This document shows, piece by piece, positions 48,872 to 64,000 of a DNA stretch of 64,000 nt. The DNA is taken from assembly GCA_958450365.1 (NCBI GenBank), contig CAUEEP010000730.1, forward strand, positions 1,350,001-1,414,000. Direction: 5' to 3'. The translations under genes were made by a program, and so were the position numbers. Source of the DNA: Mesorhabditis belari. Lineage: Eukaryota > Nematoda > Chromadorea > Rhabditida > Rhabditidae. The notes under the pieces are model-generated. The model saw only the letters and a list, made by a program, of their open reading frames with translations, did no database searches and was not told the DNA's origin. Numbering within the stretch: position 1 is the stretch's first letter; each line of letters begins with the position of its first letter.

Positions 48872-49624
48872 GATTTTTAGCTTTTTGAGCATACTTTATA
48901 TGTCGATCTCTTTTATGATTATCTCAATGTGATTTGAGTTTTTGAGTCTTTTTCATATTTATACAAGAAGCAATTATGCTATCAGAGAAAAGAGAAAAAG
49001 CTTCGAATTACGCGTACAGAGGAAATACCAGAATCAATATCAATATCAATATCAGTAATGCTATGTTCAGATTTTTCTTTTCTTTTTGGAGTGATGTGGG
49101 AAATCACAGACGAAAACCCAGTAATGGATTAAAATTGGCAGGGGAAATATCAACAGAATGTGGGAGAACGGAAACGCGAAGTGTCTGGTGCATTGAAAGC
49201 TACAGTAGTTTGTCGGTATGTAGAGGTACTGTAGTAGAAAAGCTACAGTAATCTAGACTTCTTGAAAAGCAAGATCTTTCAATGCACTAGATAATACGGA
49301 GTTTGTAAAGTCACAGGGTTAAAATATACTCAAGAGTTACAGCAACCCTTACAAGCTATAGACAAGCCATAGGTAAATACCGTAGTCATATTGTATTCGA
49401 AAGATTTTGTAACTCTTAAGTATTCAGCGAAGGGTATACACAAACAAATTTTAGTCGCTTTTGAAATAGGAGACATTTACAAGCTATAGACAAGAAAAAA
49501 AAACTACCTTACCCTTAGATATTTACAAGTATTAAACTGTCCAGAAAGTCAAATGCGAACTCAAGAAAACAGTCAAGGCACAATCTACAATTATCAACAA
49601 AAGCTATAATCAAAAAGCTTTCAT
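48872..49624. other. intergenic
   Basis: No gene seen. CTACAGTA-type short repeats (AGCTACAGTAGTTTG, GCTACAGTAATC) lie at 49198-49255. Confidence 0.45.
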
Positions 49625-57566
<7,942 letters not shown>

Positions 57567-57650
57567 CTGAGATGTTTTCTTTTAAGTATGATCAGGATTC
57601 TAACTTAAAATCCATATTTTGCTCTATATTCTGCTTTAAAATCTATATTA

Positions 57651-57750
57651 CAGCCAACCACTGGGCCAGCTAGTGGACCAGCCAGTGGACCAGCCAGTGG
57701 ACCAGCCAGTGGACCAGCCAGTGGACCAGCCAGTGGGCCAACCACTGTGC
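57651..57750. repeat. minisatellite, 13-bp units of GGACCAGCCAGT type
   Basis: About seven tandem units of roughly 13 bp upstream of the first TBC exon found. No reading frame of note. Confidence 0.75.
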
Positions 57751-58157
57751 CTTACGCTTATTTCCGCCTAAAATCTGATCTGTTAAAATCTCTAAAAATC
57801 TCGTTTGCTTGAATCATTTAAAATTATGACACTAATAATTCAATCATTAGTGCCTAAGCCTAAGCCTTTTGTACGTTTGCTCAAAAATCTGATCACAAAA
57901 TCTGACTCTAAGAGCTTTTCACAATGAATCAATGCTTTTCAAAGAAAAATAGGACAACGAAGCGCGGCTGTGATTCAGAAATGGAGAAGAATACGGAAAG
58001 AGGCGAAAATAGAAAAAAAATGAAGAATACTTTTTATTCCTTTTTTGGCAATTGTACTGTTTTTCATGATACTTGTTAGAATGTAATTTCTAGTTTGAAT
58101 TGTTTTTCTAAAAAGAAGTTAGTCGAAGTCTAGAAGTCTAGAAGTTATCAACAGTCA
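57751..58157. other. gene-poor interval upstream of the TBC exons
   Basis: A minus-strand AATAAA near 58027-58032 probably ends the transcript of the exon at 58158-58266. I looked here for the missing first GRAM domain of the TBC gene and found no coding match. Confidence 0.45.
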
Positions 58158-58266
58158 CTAGACTTTATCTTTGAAATGTGCTTTGAAGTAGCTTTCGAAT
58201 CGCATCTTTTCTGGTGCATCATTCATACGAATTTGCTCAAATTTATCAAGTTTAATGAACACAATT
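58158..58266 (-). CDS. last exon of an unidentified minus-strand gene
   Basis: After a TTTTTTAG acceptor the minus strand reads IVFIKLDKFEQIRMND, then APEKMRFESYFKAHFKDKV and a TAG stop, followed by a polyadenylation signal about 125 nt downstream. Composition and splice context look coding. I could not find upstream exons between 58267 and 60200, nor a family match. It may be a short gene, the tail of a gene with long introns, or a fragment. Confidence 0.4.
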
Positions 58267-59014
58267 CTAAAAAAGAAGTGTGCCAGAAAGAAGCGTTTCC
58301 TCAGCACAAAGTACAGTATCCAAGATTCAATGAGAGTTTTTTAAAGTTTTGAAAAAGCTTTCAAAAGGAAAAGTTGTCCTTTTTTCTGCATTTTGTTCTT
58401 ATTTTTTAAACTATTCTTGTTAAAGCTCTTGTTATTGCTTTTTATGCAAAATAAGATCGCTTTTTATGCATAATAAGATCGCTTTTTATGCATAATAAGA
58501 TCGCTTTTTTAATTAATCTTTCTCTTTCTCGACTAATATTCTGATATCATTTTTGTTGAGATATCATCTACTAAATCAAAAGATGTATTTGTTGATGAAA
58601 AGAAAGAAAAGAAAGAAAAGAACGGGAAAATCTCCTCTGATATCAAAGGGTTTCCCCTTCCACCAAATGAATATCCGATCTCCTCTCAATCAGCAAGGAC
58701 GATCATCCATCTCTCCCACAATTCTCGCTCACTTTTCGCTCTTTTTATCTCTTTTTGATTACAATTTTTGAGTGTGATTAGTTATAATCTCTAGTATTCT
58801 TTTTTTTTAATCCAATTTCTTAATGAATTTTGGGTTTAAATTGTTGAAATGATATGAAGTTGATCGTTTTTTCTGTTATAGTTGTTCTTGTTCTTCATCT
58901 CACAATTCTCTCTCACTTCTCCCCTCTTTTTATCTCTTTTTGATTACAATTTTTGAGTGTTTTTTTTCTGTTATAGTTGTTCTTGTTATCATTTTCTTTG
59001 TCATTTTTCATCAT

Positions 59015-59090
59015 CTTCTTCCTTGATCACCACTTGATCAAGTTTTTAGACATTTTGTGTCTAAAAACTTGTGGGTGATCAAGGAAGAAG
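59015..59090. repeat. 76-nt near-perfect hairpin
   Basis: CTTCTTCCTTGATCACC pairs with GGTGATCAAGGAAGAAG, and AAGTTTTTAGACA pairs with TGTCTAAAAACTT. The left arm has a 6-nt bulge (TTGATC). Size and shape fit either a pre-microRNA or a very small MITE. Confidence 0.6.
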
Positions 59091-59497
59091 GTTTTCGTGG
59101 GTTTTCTTTTTTTTTCTTGTTGACAGTCTAGATGACAGCTTGAAATTCGGTGGGTAAATATAGGAAATGAAAAGAAAAATGAAATAAATAAAGAATTAGT
59201 TGAGATTATTGAATATTCAGTTAATTATCGAGCTTTTCATATCGAGCTTTGCATGAATCTTTTTAAAATTACTGTAGTTTCAGACTTTTGTCTCACTACA
59301 GTAGGATTAGTCGATAAATTGGCTTGAATGTTACAGTGTTTAAAAATTCCGTAACACTCGAGCACTGTCATAACAATAGCAGATTGAATATCGTTGTGTT
59401 AGATCGTATTTTTTTTTGTTTATCTTTGATTTCGCTCGATCTTTTGTTTTTATGCGATAGTTAAGTTCGTCTGGAGAATAAATTAAGGGAAATTAAT

Positions 59498-59575
59498 TGC
59501 ATTGTAGTGGAATGGTTAGGACATTTGCCCGGTAAGCGGTATATTCATCGTCGCGGGTTCGAGTCCAGACAACAC
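59498..59575 (+). pseudogene. tRNA-like sequence
   Basis: It has an A-box-like TAGTGGAATGGTTAGGA and an exact B-box GGTTCGAGTCC at tRNA spacing, but the acceptor and T stems pair poorly. A tRNA pseudogene or tRNA-derived element is likely; a structurally odd functional tRNA cannot be excluded. Confidence 0.45.
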
Positions 59576-60238
59576 ATAAGTTTTGATCTCGCCTACTTCC
59601 AACACGATTTCTTATTGGTGATAGTTGCTGTTGCTGAGTTGCTGCTTGTTGCTTATTGGTGATAGTTGCTGAGAAATCCTATTCTATAAAGGTTCTCGTT
59701 CTCGTCATTTCGGAGAAAAAAAGATCTTTCTTTCACTTTCTTTTCCCAAATACGGGGAGAACCCTCTGAGCAAATAGGAAGGGAAAAAGGAAAGTTCAAA
59801 TGAAATGGGAATTCGATCAATGAACAGATCATTTGATGGGATTCATCGATCTTCAATATTATGGGATTGATCAATCTTCAATTATCTTCAATTATCTTCA
59901 ATTATCTTCAATATTATGCTTAGCTCACTTGAATCTTAGTTCACTTTTTGTTTGTTTAAGTCTCTACAATTCTTCTTACAATCCATGCCACCACGGCATT
60001 CGATCAAACCACAATCCATGCCTTTACAAGTTATTCTTTCAATATTTTTTCTTTTAAAGACAAAGCTACATTATGATTTGGATATTTTCGTGTTTTTATC
60101 GTAATTTAAAACAAGATACAATTATTTTAAATCCTTTAGATTTCAGTTCATCGTTTTACATTCTTCAGAATTTCTTACTAATTTCAGAAATTTATGAAAC
60201 AAGACGAGAAGCCTTATTAAATCAATTCAAAGCCAACA

Positions 60239-61516
60239 ATGGGAGATTATTTGGAAATGAAAGGGACAGTTATTGTCTATTCGATTGTTGGATGTGCACA
60301 ATGTATAAGAGCAAAGAGAATACTCAGGTAAAAGAATACGATTTATGAAAGAATCTAATAACTTACCGTAAATACTGTAATAGTACCCCAGCCCCATAAT
60401 GACGGTGCGGAGGGTTGCGTAGTTTAGCTTTGAACGAGTTTTTCTCGACACTGGTTTATGCTATAATGCGCGTTTAGGTATCAAAAAATAGCCCTGAATT
60501 TCAGCTATTTTTTGATACCAAAGACGCATCTTTTGAAAGTACGGGTGCTTTGAAAAAAAAATGAAATACTAAAAAAACTTTTGCGACTACGCGACTGTAC
60601 GAGGAGGGTGGGGTACTATTACAGTATTTACGGTAAGTAGTATTGGAAAGTTTTAAAAGTAAAGGTAAAAGTTAGATTTGAACGGTCAAGCTTTCAGCCA
60701 ACGCCGAGTTCCCTATACTGACATTTCATTGGACAGCTTTCCGCAGGTATTTTTTTGTGAGATTCCAAAGCTTTACATAGATACAGTACTGGACAATGAA
60801 ATATCATATTTGAAAAACGATCGTTACTTTCGCGCGTCTGTAACTCCCTTGTCTTTGAGTTGAAACTATTAGTGTTATACATTTTCTGAAAGCTCTTTTC
60901 AAGGGCTACACAATGGTAATATTAATATTTAGAAATACGGTAAAGACAAGGGAGTTACAGACGCGCGAAAGTGACGATCGTTTTTCGAATATGATATCTC
61001 ATTGTCCAGTAGTGTACCTTTAGTGTCACAATGAAATGGTGGAAAGATCGGGCGGAGATCCGACTCTTCCACAAATCTTCTTCAACGGTGTCCACATTGG
61101 GGGAGCTGATGATTTAGAGGATTTGGTGAGAAAGAATTACAAAGAGACTTACAAATTTTCCTAAACTACTAGGCTCTCCAGAAAATCTTTACGTTCCTTT
61201 TTGTACTTTTGTTCCGTTTAAAACAAAATTGAAACACAAACAATAAACACTTTGTTTAGAGTAAACAATAGGTGAATTGGTGAATTGGTGAATAGTTTGA
61301 TTTTTCAACAAAAGAAGAGCCTGAGGAAATTAGGATGTCCTTTCTGAGCAGCTTAATATTACAGATTTCGGTATTGTTTAGGTACATGATGATCGCAATT
61401 GGGAATCCCTATTGGAAATCGTGCGAACAGAGGAAAGTACAAGTGGACCTCGTTTACCGTCACCGAATCAAGCTGTCGATATTTTGGATGAGAATGCGAA
61501 TGGGGCAAGTGAGTGA
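60239..61516 (+). CDS. dithiol glutaredoxin-domain protein
   Basis: Four exons (60239-60327, 60698-60746, 61024-61125, 61382-61516 or a donor at 61508) encode about 124 residues. Glutaredoxins reduce disulfides with glutathione or bind Fe-S clusters. TVIVYSIVGCAQCIRAKRIL holds the active site C19-A-Q-C22. PYTDISLDSFPQ, RSGGDPTLPQIFFN with the cis-proline 62, and the glutathione-binding GGADDL (72-77) follow. The start is the first ATG after an in-frame stop. The last exon ends ILDENANGASE and a stop, but a good GTGAGT donor at 61509 could splice onward to a larger protein. The extra segment after the domain (ESTSGPRLPSPNQAVDILDE) fits a linker in a longer protein. Introns 1 and 2 each contain a MITE. 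Confidence 0.85.
60366..60633. mobile_element. TA-flanked MITE in glutaredoxin intron 1
   Basis: It starts CCGTAAATACTGTAATAGTA and ends in the exact inverse, with TA on both sides. Its right end matches the element at 10105-10378. Confidence 0.7.
60789..61009. mobile_element. TA-flanked palindromic MITE, copy 2 (glutaredoxin intron 2)
   Basis: It is the same family as 49919-50141, with ends CTGGACAATGAAATATCATA and inverse, flanked by TA. Its right end lies 14 bp before the exon at 61024, so the element occupies nearly all of the intron. Confidence 0.75.
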
Positions 61517-63656
61517 TTGGGGAAAGAAGTGATTGTTGGGGAAAGAATTGGTTGTTGAGGAAAGAGGTGATTGTTGAGGAAAGAGGTGATTGTTGGGGAA
61601 AGAGGTGATTGTTGGGGAACTGTTGGGGAAACATTGTCAAGTCAAGAGGAAACTATTGTCAAAGATGGCAAAGATCTGCTAAAAATTAGTTAAGGTCACC
61701 AAATTATGTTGAAAATTTGACCAGATGAAGGATATGCTGGCAATTTGATCACTACACTTAACTGCAGTTGTAAAACCCTATCCTGTAATATTGCAAATCT
61801 ACTCACCATTGCCAAAAATGAGATTCTTTCCCATAAGCACGTCTACAGGGATTATGATTTCTGTACATAGATCGGTTATGAGGCATAGTGCAAGATCTAG
61901 TCATAGAACTATAGTCAAAGGTTTAGGATGACAAATATCCCCAAAAAGATCTGTAGTTCTATAGTCTTTCCGATGATTCATCGAGGAAAATCTGGAAAAA
62001 AACAAATGATTTCAATCGTCAATGGTTTGACAGCAGATTTCCAAAGTTCAATCTAATTTCTGGTTTATGCTAATGAATGTGTTTCAAAGATGAACCAAAT
62101 TCGTCCAGGTTTCCCCTCCAAACCCGAGAGAACCTCCAGCTGAATCCTTATCAAAATGAACCAAATTCGTCCAGGTTTCCCTCCAAAGAGAGACCCCAGC
62201 TGAACCTTATCAACCAAATCGCCCCCCCCCGGGAACCCCCCCTTAAGCTTCGTCGGTTTCCCCTCCAAATCCGATTATTTCTGTCTTCTCACCAACGCGA
62301 TCGTTTTTTTGATGAAAAATTGAAGAGAATTAAGTAGAATGAATCGTCATTTCCTATTTTCCTTGTCTGTCAATCGAATTTCATTTGCCTGATCCAAGAC
62401 ACATGAATTTCATCTTAATTTCATCTTAATTTCATCGCATTTCATTCCCAATGTCACAATCTCCTCCTGGAATCTGTTCTGAAGTCCTGGATAGTTTTTT
62501 AGAACTTTCTATTCTATTAGATCAATTCTTGTTTAGCTTAGAGCTAAGAATAGACTTACAGTATGCAGATGAAATGCATTTGCATACTGTATGTCAGTCT
62601 TTCAGTCGGGCCTTTTAAGATCCTCAAAAAAGGGTAGCAAAAACAGCAGCTTGAGAGAAAAGGGCGAGGAAAAGCAACGGAATCAATGTGCTTCCATGGT
62701 GGATTGCCAGAGCGTCCGTCTTCTAATCCAAGGATGTAGGGTTCGGTCCCGCCTGCAGTCACTAAGTCAGTTTTTGGCGAACACCCGGGCCCTTAGTTCC
62801 CAACTTTTCTATTTTACTCCGTTATGCCAGAGAGAAAACATTGAAATTTTTACTTGTACGATACTTGTTACTGTAGCAAAAGACTGGGATTAGTACTTTA
62901 ATAATTAAATAAAAATAAAAAAGTATTTTAATAATTTAAAAATTTACCTCAAAAGCCTCAAAAGACTCAAAAGTTAGACCTTAAATGAATGATCGATAGC
63001 GTTTTGTGTTTAGCAAGTTAAGAACAAACAAACAAACAAACAAACAAACAAACAAACAAACAAACAAACAAACAATTGTATAAAATAGAGAGAACTGCTA
63101 TTTTTTAAGATCAAAATCTCTCTTCCTTTAAATGAATCAAAAAAACAAGAACTGGCAAGCTTGTTTTTAAATCAAACACCGAGCTTATTCTGTCCCCAAT
63201 TTCCAACGTAAATTTACAACCTTTTACACCCGTTTCCCCCATCATTGACTCATCTCTTTTTCTAGATAATCGTCGTCATTCGATTTCTTTTCGCAAATTT
63301 TTCAAGTGATTTCTCTTTTTTTCCCCCTTCTCTCACCCCCATAATCATAACATTTTCCTTGGGTAAACAAAAATCTTCTTTCAAATTCTTCTTCCACTTC
63401 AATCTTCAAAAAAAAATCAAAAATCAAAATTCTTCAAATCGAAATTTTATTTTGCTCATTTTTTGGCTCAAAAATATATTTTGTCTAAAGTTTCTAAAGT
63501 TTTTTTTAGTTTTTTTAGTTTTTTTAGTTTTTTTTCTCGTTCTTGTAACATGACGTTCTCGTAACATAAAAAAAAATCGATTTTTATGTCTTTTTTTCTT
63601 TAAAAAACTGAACTTTACAAAGATTCAGCTATTTTTTATTGACTATTTTCTTCCAA
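61517..63656. other. intergenic or intronic DNA, repeats only
   Basis: Features seen: (GATTGTTGGGGAAAGAGGT)-like repeats at 61515-61625, a duplicated TGAACCAAATTCGTCCAGG at about 62091 and 62157, the tRNA-like sequence at 62690-62762, and (AAAC)n at about 63022-63073. I found no exon. Confidence 0.4.
62690..62762 (+). pseudogene. tRNA-like sequence
   Basis: It has a TGGATTGCCAGAGCG A-box-like stretch, TTCTAA in the anticodon-loop position (resembling Arg-UCU) and GGGTTCGGTCCC as a B-box with one change. Stems are incomplete, so it is probably a pseudogene. Confidence 0.4.
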
Positions 63657-63783
63657 ATGGGAATGGGAACGGGCACGGGTCTGATGCTCGACGATCATCA
63701 TTTGGTACCCGCTGTACGGGTCATCAAATTGTATCCATTGCAAAGGCCACAGAAACAGCTCGTCTGCTCACTCAATCATCAAG
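63657..63783 (+). CDS. first exon of an unidentified gene running off the window
   Basis: An ATG opens a 42-codon frame beginning MGMGTGTGLMLDDHHLVPAV and containing VRVIKLYPLQRPQKQLVCSL, ending at a GTTTTAATT donor. A pyrimidine-rich 5' region precedes it. The frame looks coding but I recognise no family. It could instead be a later exon of the glutaredoxin gene. Confidence 0.45.
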
Positions 63784-63811
63784 GTTTTAATTATTGTTTT
63801 TAGCTACTGTA

Positions 63812-64000
63812 CTGGACAATGAAATATGATATTTGAAAAACGATCGTCACTTTCGCGCGTCTGTAACTCCCTTGTCTTTGGGTTTAAACTATTAGTGTTA
63901 TACACTTTCTGAAAGCTCTTTTCAAGGGCTACACAATGGTAATATTAATATTTAGAAATACGGTAAAGACAAGGGAGTTACAGACGCGCGAAAGTGACGA
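63812..64000. mobile_element. TA-flanked palindromic MITE, copy 3 (truncated by window end)
   Basis: It starts CTGGACAATGAAATATGATA after TA and matches copy 2 through the core into the second inverted arm (GTTACAGACGCGCGAAAGTG). The right end is beyond the window. Confidence 0.75.

Larger units (their letters stand above)
58267..60238. other. intergenic/intron DNA with hairpin and tRNA-like element
   Basis: No supported exon on either strand. It contains duplicated pyrimidine-rich segments (TTTTATCTCTTTTTGATTAC at about 58743 and 58928), the hairpin at 59015-59090, the tRNA-like sequence at 59498-59575 and TTCAATTATC repeats near 59877-59915. Confidence 0.4.

Noticed and set aside
58556..58771. 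Plus-strand frame VFVDEKKEKKEK..PLPPNEYPIS as an upstream exon of the glutaredoxin gene
   Set aside because: The acceptor TTTTGTTGAG is poor, the frame ends in a stop with no suitable donor, and the glutaredoxin has its own ATG after an in-frame stop.
62065..62337. Proline- and glycine-rich frames with a duplicated NEPNSSRFP-type segment
   Set aside because: The signal comes from a short direct DNA repeat; there are no splice sites or homologous domain.

Overview
The window reads as nuclear DNA of a free-living rhabditid nematode, not C. elegans itself. It is AT-rich. Genes are cut into many small exons by introns of about 40-60 nt ending in TTTTCAG or TTTTTAG. Several start codons directly follow a TTTCAG/TTTTAG-type acceptor, as expected for spliced-leader trans-splicing. 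A cuticle collagen, a two-pore potassium channel of the TWK class and an interstitial tract resembling the nematode telomere repeat TTAGGC agree with this. I built all gene models by hand from conserved reading frames joined at GT/AG sites. For the main models the summed exon lengths divide by three.

Layout. 0-3 kb is a nest of inverted repeats and transposon debris, including a piggyBac transposase remnant and a captured exon. 5.2-5.8 kb (minus) is a small basic protein with an RRVTF motif. 6-13 kb is repeat-rich with no convincing gene. 13.9-15.5 kb (minus) holds exons of an unrecognised gene. 17.8-18.4 kb (plus) is a second small protein with an RRVSF motif. 18.6-23.6 kb is a cuticle collagen bracketed by a long inverted repeat. 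24.9-36.3 kb (plus) is a 29-exon TWK-type K2P channel whose long cytoplasmic tail carries a string of TQT motifs. 37.2-38.0 kb is a small secreted protein.

38.1-47.0 kb is a dense housekeeping block. On the minus strand are ribophorin I (RPN1), mitochondrial ribosomal protein mL42 and octanoyltransferase LIPT2, the last two only 16 bp apart. The proteasome base subunit Rpn1/PSMD2 is divergent from ribophorin I across about 0.5 kb. 47.7-48.9 kb is a secreted low-complexity Tyr/Gly/Ser/Ala protein. 49.6-57.6 kb (minus) is a TBC1D8/9-type Rab-GAP with a complete membrane-protein gene nested on the opposite strand in one intron and several transposons in others, including a Merlin-like element with an 8-bp target duplication. 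58-64 kb has a lone 3' exon on the minus strand, a dithiol glutaredoxin-domain gene on the plus strand, tRNA-like sequences and, at the right edge, the first exon of another gene.

The housekeeping genes serve ER N-glycosylation, proteasomal degradation, mitochondrial translation and protein lipoylation. The collagen, channel and secreted proteins are worm-type surface and excitability genes. The window also holds at least four families of palindromic, mostly TA-flanked MITE-like elements, nearly all in introns or intergenic DNA.
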